A stretch of 64,000 nt of DNA from Cupriavidus basilensis OR16 (GCF_000243095.1 NZ_AHJE01000062.1:1-64000), one strand, 5' to 3'; shown: positions 29,656 to 38,909, counted from the stretch's first letter. Numbers and translations: made by a program. Notes: a model not told the origin generated them from the letters alone.

Positions 29656-30986
29656 CGCGAAACCTGCGTGGCCAGGCCACCAGCCTGCCTACTCTGATAT
29701 GGCTGCAGTTTCTCACCGCACTGGTTGATTGGATGCTGTTGGTATTCCTCCAGGTTGTAGTGTTCCGAATCACCGGATCGGCCTTCAACATCATGTTGCT
29801 GGTTCTATGCGAGCTGGTACCCATGATGATCCTGGGCGCCTGGGCCGGTGTCATCGTCGACCGGGCGCGCTTGAGGACGGTGCTGTTCTGGTCTTGCGCC
29901 GCCCGCTTGCTGGTGAGTGGCGCGCTGCTGCTGCAGCCAGTGCGCGGCGAACTGGGCGCGCTCTATCTGATAGCGGCCTTGGGCGCGGCCTGCAATCGCT
30001 TCTACTCCCCGGCGGCGTGCGCGTTGCTGCCCAGGATGGTTTCCGGGTCCGCCTTGCCACGCGCCAATGCCCTGAACATGGGCGTGAGGATGGCCGGCAT
30101 GGCTGCCGGCACACTCTTGGCCGGCATTCTTGCCAGCCGGTTCAGCCATGATGTGGTGGCCATCATGATTGGCATCCTGTTGCTGCTCGCCGGGGGATGC
30201 TGCGTGTTGCTCCCAGATGTTGTCCGCCACCCGTCTGCGGAGTCCAGGCGCGGGATCATCGCTGATCTGCGCGAGGCTGTATCGCTGCTTGGCGCGGCAT
30301 TGATGGTACCGCTCTCGGCGAGCGTGCTCGTGGCGCTCGCTTTGGGCAGCTTCGAGATCCTGGCCCTGATCTACGTCTCACAGGTGCTGGGGCGTTCGCC
30401 AGACGATGTTGGCATGCTATTCGCCGCCTACGGGTTGGGCATGCTGGGCGGCTTGCTCCTGTCATCCTGGCGGGGAGCGATGGCTCGCTACGGAATGCTG
30501 ATGCTCGGCAGCCTATCCTTGATGTGCCTGAGTATCTGGGCATTGGCGCAGGCCAATGTAGTCTCCGAGGCGCTGATCCTGGTAGCAATGTCCGGCATCG
30601 CTGAAGGATTGGTGTTGTCACTGAGCTTGCTGCGTCTTTACACCATCGTGCCAAATGATTTCTGTGCGCGGGCGGTCGCGTTGCTCGACACGGCCACGGC
30701 TGCCGCTTTCCTGCTCTCGGTGCTTGCCACCGGCTTTGTGGCGGACATCTTGCCTGCAGCAACGATACTGGAATACACGGCGCGGGGCTTTTCCGGCCTC
30801 TTGCTGCTGGGAACCTGCCTGTCTTGGGCGGGGCGTCGCAGTACCAGTGCTACTCAATGGTCTGAAAGGGAAAGTGCAGGCAGACCTGCCCAAGCGTTCT
30901 CGTCGAATCGCGGAGTGGAAGGTTCACGAGCACCAGCCGAGCAATGTTCACGGGAGAACGAGGGTCATCAACTGGATCGTCAATAA
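29652..30986 (+). CDS. MFS transporter of the AOS cassette
   Basis: Major facilitator protein of 444 residues, about 12 membrane segments. Start chosen as GTG 29652 (VTRNLRGQATSL), which overlaps the previous stop as GTGA. Motif VIVDRARLRTVLFWSC matches loop 2 of MFS_3 (enterobactin exporter EntS-like) proteins. The last 50 residues are hydrophilic and extend over the remains of an opposite-strand aminotransferase, so the original C-terminus may have been replaced by a rearrangement. Likely exports the product of the alpha-oxoamine synthase and GNAT genes, or the metallophore. Confidence 0.8.
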   Translation: MTRNLRGQATSLPTLIWLQFLTALVDWMLLVFLQVVVFRITGSAFNIMLLVLCELVPMMILGAWAGVIVDRARLRTVLFWSCAARLLVSGALLLQPVRGELGALYLIAALGAACNRFYSPAACALLPRMVSGSALPRANALNMGVRMAGMAAGTLLAGILASRFSHDVVAIMIGILLLLAGGCCVLLPDVVRHPSAESRRGIIADLREAVSLLGAALMVPLSASVLVALALGSFEILALIYVSQVLGRSPDDVGMLFAAYGLGMLGGLLLSSWRGAMARYGMLMLGSLSLMCLSIWALAQANVVSEALILVAMSGIAEGLVLSLSLLRLYTIVPNDFCARAVALLDTATAAAFLLSVLATGFVADILPAATILEYTARGFSGLLLLGTCLSWAGRRSTSATQWSERESAGRPAQAFSSNRGVEGSRAPAEQCSRENEGHQLDRQ

Positions 30987-31301
30987 CTTCACCGACATGA
31001 AGACGGACTGCCCTTTTGCGCCCATGAAGGCCTGGGTCGCATAGTGCAATGCACGGTTTGAGCCAGGGTACAGGGATACCCACTCAATCGGAACGCCCTG
31101 CGCCAAAGCGATCGCCTTGCGCAAGCGCTCGACCAACTCGAACTGATAGCGACCAGCACCAGCTAGAGATGCCGCTGCGGCTTGCCTGGCCCGCTCGGAC
31201 AGGCCGAACGGAGACTCGTTGAGGTTCAGGAATATCTCTTGACGATGATGGGCGCCGCTACCTATCGAGTACGGGAACTGCGCAGCCTGTGCGTCAGACA
31301 T
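30948..31301 (-). pseudogene. Truncated class I/II aminotransferase (HisC-like), N-terminal part
   Basis: Reads NLNESPFGLSERARQAAAAS, then GRYQFELVERLRKAIA and VSLYPGSNRALHYATQAF, the start of histidinol-phosphate-type aminotransferases. Start ATG 31301 (MSDAQAAQF) follows GAAAGGAAG. Homology stops near 31010, before the PLP lysine region; a normal enzyme is about 350 residues. It therefore cannot work. It has a good ribosome site and sits downstream of the AraC gene on the same strand, so it may once have supplied an amino acid precursor to the cluster. Confidence 0.75.
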
Positions 31302-31349
31302 GAATTCTTCCTTTCTCAATGTCGCTGATCGGTAGATGGTCGGGCGTCT

Positions 31350-32303
31350 TCATTCGCGCTTGCCTCGCACCGATTTCGGGGTGCATCCGAAGAACCGTGT
31401 GAAGGCGGAACTAAGATTGCTCGGGTGTTGATAGCCCACTCGATAGGCCGTTTCCGACACCTGGTAGCCAGCAGCGAGCATCTCCCGGGCCCGGTGCATG
31501 CGCATCTCGATCAGATGCTGCGCGGGGCTGGTGCCATAGGCCTGCCGGAAACACTCCTTGAGCTTGTATTCGCTGATGCCAAGGGCGGTGCATAGGTATG
31601 CATTGTTGAGCGGCTTATCCAGGTGGGCACGCATGTACGCCTCCACGTGCTGGAGCTTGTCCATGTCCCGCGCCTTGAGCTGTTCGGCTCTCTCCGCCGG
31701 CGGTGCCAGGATTTTTAACTGTTCGGCGAGCAGGCTCAGCGCGTGAATGCGCTGGCTCAGCCCGTCCTGGCGGGCAACACGGGGGGTCCTGAAAAAGCGC
31801 AGGTGTTCGCTGGTGTGGCTGCCGTGAAAGGCGATCTGGCGGAAGCTCTCGTGTCCCGCCAGCGCCATGCCCAGTACCTGACGGCAGCGCTCGCGACCGA
31901 TGTAGCGCATGAGAGCGGATTCGGATACGACAAGCCTCAGCTGCTGGACAGGCTCATTGGCCGCATAGCTGCGTTCGCCGCAACCCTGCTGGAATACCGA
32001 CACTGTCGTTTGGTCCGCGGCAAAGGAAAGACACTTGCCTCTTTGATCGTGGAATTCCGAATTGCCGGCAAGTCCAAACGCGATGACCAGCAGGCGCTCC
32101 GTGCCTTCGTGCTGGCATGCCTCGGTGAGTACCCTGGCCGACGAGACGTGCGATCGAACTACTGAGAACCCCGATTCGCAGTCCAAACGCTCGACCACGG
32201 ATCGGCCGTGCCTCCTGATGTCCTCATGGCATGTCCATTCCGAAAACGCCAGATCGCCCTCTATAGCCAGGCTGGGTCGCGACAGATCGTCCATTCGAGT
32301 CAC
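31350..32303 (-). CDS. AraC-family regulator, PchR-like
   Basis: Siderophore-type AraC activator of 317 residues. The N-terminal domain (1-200) has the PchR-like layout; the C-terminal domain shows LCTALGISEYKLKECFRQAY and the second helix-turn-helix TAYRVGYQHPSNLSSAFTRF with the ending FGCTPKSVR. It is divergent from the ABC remnant and second TonB receptor, with a Fur-box match 161 bases upstream of its start. A second such regulator lies at the left end of the island, so the two receptors may be controlled separately. Complete. Confidence 0.88.
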   Translation of the reverse strand: MTRMDDLSRPSLAIEGDLAFSEWTCHEDIRRHGRSVVERLDCESGFSVVRSHVSSARVLTEACQHEGTERLLVIAFGLAGNSEFHDQRGKCLSFAADQTTVSVFQQGCGERSYAANEPVQQLRLVVSESALMRYIGRERCRQVLGMALAGHESFRQIAFHGSHTSEHLRFFRTPRVARQDGLSQRIHALSLLAEQLKILAPPAERAEQLKARDMDKLQHVEAYMRAHLDKPLNNAYLCTALGISEYKLKECFRQAYGTSPAQHLIEMRMHRAREMLAAGYQVSETAYRVGYQHPSNLSSAFTRFFGCTPKSVRGKRE

Positions 32304-32463
32304 TCCTGTTCAGGTCGGGCGCAGGGTCCTGCCGTCTCGTGCTTCAAGGCGTTCGCCTCGGCAGCCTGTATCAAGCGTTGCGCCTCATCAGATCACAAGC
32401 ACCGCCGAGCCAATACCCTCTCCCCCGAAGCCCACACGAAAATCACCGGTTCGCATAAGTAAT

Positions 32464-32482
32464 GCGAATAATTTTCATTCGC
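32464..32482. promoter_or_regulatory. Fur-box-like palindrome before the ABC remnant/receptor
   Basis: GCGAATAATTTTCATTCGC has outer arms GCGAAT/ATTCGC and matches about 12 of 19 Fur-box positions by eye. It lies between the PchR-like gene (minus) and the ABC-exporter remnant plus TonB receptor (plus), where iron control is expected. Confidence 0.65.
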
Positions 32483-33205
32483 CTAAAAAGTATCATTCCA
32501 ATCAGGCGATCAACAAGTAATACCCGCCGCTTTGTCGCTCACGAGCAACAACGTAGTGATCGCTATTCCGAGTGGTTTTTGGCGGCACTTTTATCAACAT
32601 TTGGAGACCGCGCAGTGCCGATCGAACCGAATCCAGTGGCCATCCCGGTTAGCGCTTGTCAGCAACTTCGACCGATCGAGGGCCTGAGCCTCATTGATGC
32701 AAGTGCGCCAGCGGTGTTCACCCCCACCGGCTGCGCCGTCGAACGACGGGTGAGGGTGTTCGCCGCGGTCGGCATGACGGCGCATGGTGCATCCATGCAG
32801 GCGCCGGTGGCCCGGTGGTATCTATCCAGCATCGGAAACACTCGTTCAGGCAGCGAGCGGGCTCACGGCATGGCATGGCCGCGCCACCGGCGCTTTCCTT
32901 GCTCCTGGCATCGACTACCTTGCTGTACCGTTGGCTTCCCTCGCCGTGACGGCTGGTGTTGCCGCGATGGTTGGGTTGAGAGGCGGCAGCGGATCACGCA
33001 GGGTGGCGCTGAGCCTGGGCGGCGGAGCCATGTTGACCATAGCGCAGTACTTGGCAATGGATGAGGCGGGCCAGCCGGTACAAGGCCCGCCTCATGAAGG
33101 CGACTGCATGCCGCCATTCTCCAGCCGTGACGCCGTGCACTTCGAACTGGAGGCGCTCGATCCCGCAGCGTGGGAGCGCTTCTGGCGGACGGTGCCTGCG
33201 TTCCC
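32483..33205 (+). other. Degenerate region upstream of the ABC fragment
   Basis: Contains open stretches in shifting frames but no intact gene. One stretch (32784-33205) reads hydrophobic sequence YLAVPLASLAVTAGVAAMVG and GGGAMLTIAQYLAMDEAG, plausibly membrane helices, then DAVHFELEALDPAAWERFW, which I do not recognise. It probably holds the remains of one or two genes that once followed the Fur-controlled promoter. Confidence 0.5.
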
Positions 33206-33535
33206 CGAGAGCGTCAACGGATCGCCATCGCGCGCGCCCTGTTGTGCGATGCCCCCATTCTCGTGCTGGACGAGGCTTCGTCCAGCATCGACGCCGAGAG
33301 CGAGCAAGCGCTCCATGTGGCGATGGCGCGATTGCGCAAGACGCGAACCTTGATCGTCATTGCGCACCGCCCCACGACCATCCGCCAGGCCGATCGCATC
33401 GTCGTGCTCGAAGACCGGCGTGTAGTCGAGACAGGCAGACACGCCGAGCTGCTGACCCGTCAAGGTGCGTACGCGCGTCTGCTGGCGCAGTGCGGCGAAT
33501 CGACTCAGCTTCCGGCCGGAAGCCAAACCAGATAG
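33206..33535 (+). pseudogene. ABC exporter C-terminal nucleotide-binding fragment
   Basis: Begins inside the signature motif (RERQRIAIARALL), continues with Walker B LVLDEASSSIDAESE and the H-loop IVIAHRPTTIRQAD, and ends in the usual GRHAELLTRQGAYARL tail. Walker A and the whole membrane domain are absent. Family: exporters with fused membrane and ATPase domains, such as the YbtP/YbtQ group found in siderophore clusters. Only about 110 of about 580 residues remain, joined directly to unrelated sequence near 33206, so this is a deletion remnant. It precedes the TonB receptor by 22 bases. Confidence 0.85.
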
Positions 33536-33557
33536 CAAGACACTCCAGAGGCGATTC

Positions 33558-35660
33558 ATGATGTTTAGGACTATCCAACGACGCGGCGCACTCCAGCAGC
33601 CGCGCGGAACTGGTCGCGGCCAGGCTACTCCATTCGCCCTCTCAGCGCTGGCAGCCGCGGCATTGACGCTGCTCCCGGTTACAGACTCCGCATGGGCGGC
33701 AACCGAGGCCGAGATCGCCACTGACAGGCGCAAATCGAACCCCAAGGATCTTGTGGCGTTACCGGCCGTCACCGTGACGGCCGACAAGACCGAAAAGCCC
33801 ATCGAGAACGTGCCCGCCAGCGTCAAGGTCATGAGCGGGGAGGAACTCGAACAGTCCGGCATTTCCAGCTTTGAGCAATTGGAGGGCCGGATTCCCGGTC
33901 TGGCGTTCCAGCCTTTCGGGCAATCCGGCATCAACTCCCCGGTCATGCGCGGCCTGACCGCCAACATCAATACCGTATCCACCTCGACGCTGTTGCTGGT
34001 CGATGGCGTGCCGACGCTGACAGCCCAGGGCTTTGAGAACCGCTTCATCGACATCGATCGGATCGAGGTGCTGCGCGGTCCGCAGTCGACCCTCTATGGC
34101 CGCAATGCCGAAGCCGGTGTGATCGCCGTGTACAGCCGCCCGATGGACAATCAGCCCCGCACCAGCCTGTCCGCCGAACTCGGGAGCCGCGACAAGCGGG
34201 CGACGCGGTTCTCGTTGAGCCGCCCGTTGGTCGAGGACCAGCTCTACGCCAGCGTTTCGGGTGAATGGCAGCGCCAGGACGGGTTCATCGATAACGTCAA
34301 TACGGGCGGCAAGGCAGACAACCGTGAGCGCTACAACATCAACCTCGGCCTGCGGTTTAGGCCGCGAACCACCACGGATTTCGTTCTGCGCTATACCAGG
34401 CAGGCCTATGACGACGGTGCTGCGTTGTGGGGGGCGCCGTCCGCCCCAAGGAAGCAGGTCGCTTCGGGCACGCCAAGCTGGAACCACTCGTTCGGCCAGA
34501 CCTTCTCTCTGAATGCATCCCACGAGATATCGCCCGACCTGACCATCCGCTCGATTACCGCTCTCAATGACTTCAAGGACCGGGTGCAGCAGGACACGGA
34601 CTTCCGTCCAGCGGAGATAGCGTATATCCGGCGTGACCATCATCTGCGCACGCTGTCCCAAGAGTTCAGGCTGGAGGGGCGGTTTAGGGAGTCCGACTGG
34701 TTGTTCGGGGTCTATGGCGACCGAAGCGACAACGACCTGCACAGCGTCGGGAAGCGGGCAATGGGGCGCGAAGACCTGCTGATCGGCCAAAAAAGCGACA
34801 CTCTGGCATTGTTCACCCACTGGAATCTCAGCCTGGCTCCCTCCTGGACTCTGACCGTCGGTTCCCGTGTCGAACGCTATACCACCCGGATCGATCCGAA
34901 AGGTGCCTCCAATCAGCGGGCGGAGTGGACGCATTTCTCTCCTAAAGTGGCGCTGCAGTACAAGCTGGCCGCGGGCAATCAGGTGTATGCCAGCGTCAGC
35001 AAAGGCGTCCGAAACGGCGGCTTCAACGTGCTGGCGCCGGCGGCGAACTACATCGCGTTCGAGCCAGAAAAGGTCTGGTCCTACGAGCTTGGTGCAAAGG
35101 GATGGCTGGTCGATCAGACGCTGCGCTACTCAGCGGCCGCCTACTATATGGACGTGAAGGATATGCAGGTCATGCAAATGCCCAGGCCCGGGTTCATGTA
35201 CATCACTAGCGCCGCGAGCGCGACGTCCAAGGGCGTGGAACTCGAGGCCGACTACCTGCTGGCGCGTGGATGGATGCTGCGGGCGGGGTTAGCCTGGAAC
35301 CAGACGCGGTTTGACCGCTTTCAGGATGGGAGGGCCAACTACGGTGGTAATCGCAATCCTTTCGCGCCCGATCTAGACGGGCATGTTGGCATCCGCTACG
35401 ACAATCCCAGAGGCTGGTATGTGCAGACCGAGTTCGTCGGCAGCGGTCAGGTCTATCTGGATGCTGCGAATCGGTACAAGCGCAATGGCTATGGCCTGAT
35501 CAACCTGGTGGGCGGCTACCAGCGGGGCAACTGGGAGGTGGCCGGCTACGTCAACAACCTGGCCAACCGGACCTACGATGCGGTGGGTTACCAGAATGGC
35601 TTCGTCACTGTCTACAGCCCTCCGCGTGAAGTGGGCGTGCGCTTGACGTTGCGGCTTTGA
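33558..35660 (+). CDS. TonB-dependent siderophore receptor
   Basis: Complete outer-membrane receptor of 700 residues. Signal peptide (LSALAAAALTLLPVTDSAWA), TonB-box-like LPAVTVTADKTEKPI, plug domain with VMSGEELEQSGISSFEQLEG and VLRGPQSTLYGRN, then a 22-strand barrel ending VGVRLTLRL. Closest in style to the FyuA/FptA-like receptors for thiazoline or phenolate siderophores, which fits a Cy-containing NRPS in the same locus. Starts at ATG 33558 or 33561; a longer upstream frame lacks a ribosome site. The FptX-like importer follows after 13 bases with a strong ribosome site, so both form an uptake operon. Confidence 0.93.
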   Translation: MMFRTIQRRGALQQPRGTGRGQATPFALSALAAAALTLLPVTDSAWAATEAEIATDRRKSNPKDLVALPAVTVTADKTEKPIENVPASVKVMSGEELEQSGISSFEQLEGRIPGLAFQPFGQSGINSPVMRGLTANINTVSTSTLLLVDGVPTLTAQGFENRFIDIDRIEVLRGPQSTLYGRNAEAGVIAVYSRPMDNQPRTSLSAELGSRDKRATRFSLSRPLVEDQLYASVSGEWQRQDGFIDNVNTGGKADNRERYNINLGLRFRPRTTTDFVLRYTRQAYDDGAALWGAPSAPRKQVASGTPSWNHSFGQTFSLNASHEISPDLTIRSITALNDFKDRVQQDTDFRPAEIAYIRRDHHLRTLSQEFRLEGRFRESDWLFGVYGDRSDNDLHSVGKRAMGREDLLIGQKSDTLALFTHWNLSLAPSWTLTVGSRVERYTTRIDPKGASNQRAEWTHFSPKVALQYKLAAGNQVYASVSKGVRNGGFNVLAPAANYIAFEPEKVWSYELGAKGWLVDQTLRYSAAAYYMDVKDMQVMQMPRPGFMYITSAASATSKGVELEADYLLARGWMLRAGLAWNQTRFDRFQDGRANYGGNRNPFAPDLDGHVGIRYDNPRGWYVQTEFVGSGQVYLDAANRYKRNGYGLINLVGGYQRGNWEVAGYVNNLANRTYDAVGYQNGFVTVYSPPREVGVRLTLRL

Positions 35661-35673
35661 GGAAGGGGCAAGC

Positions 35674-36924
35674 ATGAATCGTCCATTGCCCACCTATTGG
35701 CCTGCCCAGCTGTTGCTGGGTTGGCTGAACCTCGTCCTGACCGCGCCGAGCATCTACCTGTACCTGGGCCTGCCGCTGGTGATGCGGCAGCATGGTTGGT
35801 CCGGTACGGCCATCGGACTGTTCCAGCTCGCTGGCATTCCGGCCGTCCTCAAGTTCGCGTTGGCCATGCCGGTGGACCGGTGGCCACTCGGGCGGGCGGG
35901 ATACAGAAACTGGGCCACGGTGCTGTTGCTGGGTTACGCCATGCCCATCCTGGCCCTGGCCGCACAGGACATCCACGGCCTCAATCATTGGGGGCTGTTC
36001 GCGCTTGCTCTCGCCGCCAGCCTGATGGGTACCTGGGCCGATATTCCGGTCAATGCCCTGGCCATCCAATACCTGCCGGAGTCGGAGCGTATTCGCTCGG
36101 GTGCTGTCCGCGCGGCGGCGACTTCCCTCGGCGCCATCGTCGGTGGCGGCGTAATGCTCGTGGTGCAGGCTCGGGCCGGTTGGGAGTGGCCTTTCCGAAT
36201 CCTGGCCGGCGGCTTGCTGTCGGGCATCTGTTTGCTTCTCGTGCACCCGTTCGCCGCTGCGCGCCGCGCGCCTGACAACCTCGTCGCGGTATCGACCCGC
36301 ATAGGGATCAAGCAGTGGATCACCTATTTTTCAGCCACCGAACATCGCGCTTGGATTCCCCTGTTGCTGCTGTACTTCCCGTTTATCGGGGCCACCTGGG
36401 TCTACCTGAAGCCGCTCCTGCTCGACCAAGGGATGACGGCCGAGAACGTCGCCTGGGTAGCTGGCGTTGCTGGCGGCATGGTTGGAGCCGTCGCTAGCTT
36501 GATCGGCGGCTATGTCACCAAGCGACATGGCGTACGCGCAGCACTGCCTGCCTGCGCATTGTTCAACTTGGCGACGGTAGTGGCTTTGGCGGCCGCGGTC
36601 GCCGGCCACGTCCCGCACTCGACACTGATTGCCGCCACCATGGCAATTGCCGTGGCGATGGGGGCTGCCGCCGGCCTGCTGTTCGGCCTGATGATGTACC
36701 ACACCCGGTCCGGCATGACCGCTCTGGACTATGGCATTCAGTCCAGCCTGTTCGCCTTGACGCGCATGGTGCTGCCCATGCTGGCGGGCTTGCTCCTGGA
36801 TCGGCTTGGCTACTTGGGAATGCTAGGCGGCATCGCCGCCGGTCTGCTGGGGGTACTCATGCTCACTCTGCAATATCTCAGGGCTGCGCCACTTGGCAGG
36901 CCAAGCACCGGGCCACTCGGATAG
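35674..36924 (+). CDS. RhtX/FptX-family siderophore MFS importer
   Basis: Inner-membrane transporter of 416 residues, about 12 membrane segments, ATG behind GAGGAAGGGG. The overall pattern (AmpG/FptX-like start WPAQLLLGWLNLVLTAPSIY, PSIYLYLGLPLVMRQHGWSG, later YGIQSSLFALTRMVLPMLAG) matches single-protein importers for pyochelin-type and rhizobactin siderophores. These replace ABC importers and move the ferric complex from periplasm to cytoplasm. Co-transcribed with the receptor. The tail after residue 400 may be altered, because a broken GNAT gene begins right behind it. Confidence 0.85.
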   Translation: MNRPLPTYWPAQLLLGWLNLVLTAPSIYLYLGLPLVMRQHGWSGTAIGLFQLAGIPAVLKFALAMPVDRWPLGRAGYRNWATVLLLGYAMPILALAAQDIHGLNHWGLFALALAASLMGTWADIPVNALAIQYLPESERIRSGAVRAAATSLGAIVGGGVMLVVQARAGWEWPFRILAGGLLSGICLLLVHPFAAARRAPDNLVAVSTRIGIKQWITYFSATEHRAWIPLLLLYFPFIGATWVYLKPLLLDQGMTAENVAWVAGVAGGMVGAVASLIGGYVTKRHGVRAALPACALFNLATVVALAAAVAGHVPHSTLIAATMAIAVAMGAAAGLLFGLMMYHTRSGMTALDYGIQSSLFALTRMVLPMLAGLLLDRLGYLGMLGGIAAGLLGVLMLTLQYLRAAPLGRPSTGPLG

Positions 36925-36947
36925 CGCGGCGCTTCCAGCCTCACGGG

Positions 36948-37136
36948 CGAGGCCGACGATTGATTGATGAGGCGGAGAACCAGGCCCGGCTGACCGGAGT
37001 GCGAGTGATTCACCTGGAGACAAATCGAGCGCTACGCGAGGCAATCGCACTATACCGGCGCTGCGGATACATCGAGGTCGATGCGTTCCATGCTGAGCCC
37101 TACGCCCACCATTGGTTTGAAAAGACGCTACCTTGA
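36948..37136 (+). pseudogene. GNAT acetyltransferase C-terminal fragment
   Basis: 63 codons with no start: LIDEAENQARLTGVRVIHLE, then NRALREAIALYRRCGYIEVD and HHWFEKTLP before the stop. This is the second half of a small GNAT enzyme; the LYRRCGY motif is typical. It directly abuts the importer gene and marks the right edge of the metallophore island. Confidence 0.8.
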
Positions 37137-37335
37137 CGCCGCCGGCCTGGCCAGCGTGCTGGGCGGGGCGACCACACTAGGCAAACTGTCGGAGGCGGGA
37201 GGGGCGAAGGTTGAAGGCGCTGGCGTAAAATTCGACGAACTTGCAGGCATGCTCGATACCTTCAAGCCTGACTTCAACATCGTGACGCCGTAGTGGCCGC
37301 CGACCAGTCCCGATCCAACCTGCTCGACCCTGACT

Positions 37336-38694
37336 ATGAAGACCGCTTGCCTCATTTTTGTTCTGGCTGTAATAAACACCAATCCCATCTTCGCTGCTGA
37401 TTTTCTGGTGCCGGGTATCTATCGACTCGAAGCTGGCTCCAACCTGGGTGCGGCGGAACGAATGCAAGCAAGGCCGGGCGAAATGCACGTCGAGCACTTC
37501 GAGCATGCTATTCCCGAGGCAGCGGGTGTAACATATGCCATGGTTTCCCATGGGGCCGGCACCCCTCGAAACAAGCTGATCTTCCTTGTCGATCAGGATT
37601 ACCGCATGGACATAAATGGTGCCAATCGGCTCTGCGTTGCCTATGCCTTTCCGGATTGGAACGACTACTCAAAAGCCCAGCCATTCTGCCGGACCAACAT
37701 CGGCGCTGGCGAAGCCGTGCTAAAGGGGCGCGATTCGACATTCACCGTCACCTGGCAGCCCAGGAGAGCATTCCAGCGCAGGGAGCAAGTTGCGGCTGAG
37801 CGCCGACCCACCCCGGACGAAATCGGTGCCTGCGCGCTCGGTGTCTGCGAGCCGGCGGCTTACGGCCGGGGAATCGACCACTATGAAACGACCTACTACG
37901 CTGATCGCTTCAAGCTGGTGACGCCACGCGACTACGGAGACATCCTCTACCTCGAGAGGGCGGTGCCAGTCTTCGCACAGGCAGACCGTGCGTCGCCAGT
38001 CGCCAGTCTTGACGCCGAGCGTTTTGTCGCCGTTCTTGCCAGCGGGCCGGATTGGTATGAGGTTGAGCATGTCCGTCAGGACGGTTCGGTTGTCCATGGC
38101 TGGATCGACCGGGATGATTTGTTCGAGTTGAAGTGGGTTGAGCAAAAGGCCAGAACAAAGGCGTTCCGATTCCGCGTCGCCCTTCGTTCCGGGGATGACG
38201 CTTCGGAGCCCGCATTGCCCGTGGCGATCGAGGTGCTGGACCGGAGGACCGGTCGGCGCTTCCAGGTCCTTCGCGACTTCGTTTCAGAGGGGCAACCCGC
38301 TGACAACGCGTTCTTGCAAGTCGTCGACGCCAATTTTGACGGCCACCCGGACATCACCATCTCCGGTATGTCGGGTGGCGCAGGCCCAAACAGCACCGAG
38401 AACGTCTTCCTGTTCGATCCGGTTACGCGGCGATTCGTCTATAACGAGGCATTGTCCAACTTGCCCCAGATTTCCATTGACACCAATCGCCATACCGTCC
38501 AGTCAGCACAGCGCGGTAGTTGCTGCAGTCATTCTGCTCAGACATTTCGCTATATTGACGGGAAGTTGACACTGGTGGCCGAGTGGGACGAGAGCTTGTC
38601 GGCAGACGGGAAATGGCTCGTGACGACAACCGGGCACTTGGAGAACGGCAAGCTCCGTTACCGGACCAAACGAAAGAAAGCGCAGTGGAACTGA
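37336..38694 (+). CDS. Secreted XAC2610-like protein of unknown function
   Basis: 452 residues with a clear signal peptide (MKTACLIFVLAVINTNPIFA). The C-terminal part has VVDANFDGHPDITISGMSGG, a calcium-binding-like D-x-N-x-D-G loop in an FG-GAP-like setting, and a Cys pair in GSCCSHS. This resembles the domain of XAC2610, a periplasmic immunity protein of Xanthomonas against a type IV-secreted lysozyme. The N-terminal 250 residues are not recognised; a stretch around VFAQADRASPVASLDAERF may be SH3-like. It stands alone. Function as an enzyme inhibitor or immunity protein is inference only. Confidence 0.6.
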   Translation: MKTACLIFVLAVINTNPIFAADFLVPGIYRLEAGSNLGAAERMQARPGEMHVEHFEHAIPEAAGVTYAMVSHGAGTPRNKLIFLVDQDYRMDINGANRLCVAYAFPDWNDYSKAQPFCRTNIGAGEAVLKGRDSTFTVTWQPRRAFQRREQVAAERRPTPDEIGACALGVCEPAAYGRGIDHYETTYYADRFKLVTPRDYGDILYLERAVPVFAQADRASPVASLDAERFVAVLASGPDWYEVEHVRQDGSVVHGWIDRDDLFELKWVEQKARTKAFRFRVALRSGDDASEPALPVAIEVLDRRTGRRFQVLRDFVSEGQPADNAFLQVVDANFDGHPDITISGMSGGAGPNSTENVFLFDPVTRRFVYNEALSNLPQISIDTNRHTVQSAQRGSCCSHSAQTFRYIDGKLTLVAEWDESLSADGKWLVTTTGHLENGKLRYRTKRKKAQWN

Positions 38695-38909
38695 TCTGTG
38701 CTCCAACACGGCCGGCGCCAGCACGCAGGCGCCTGTAGGGAGACAGATTAGCGCTCAGGATGTCCCCTCGATTATGGGTTGCCATTGCGTTACCATGGCA
38801 GGGTTCTCCGTGTTCTGCAAAGAGCCGGTTGCGGGATTGGCCTCAGTCGACAGGCGTTCGCTGTGCAATGATCCCCGCTCTTTCAATCCCCCATATGAGG
38901 ATAGCTTTC

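Noticed and set aside
37081..37293. A 70-residue gene on the plus strand
   Set aside because: It overlaps the GNAT remnant in another frame, has no ribosome site and no recognisable feature.
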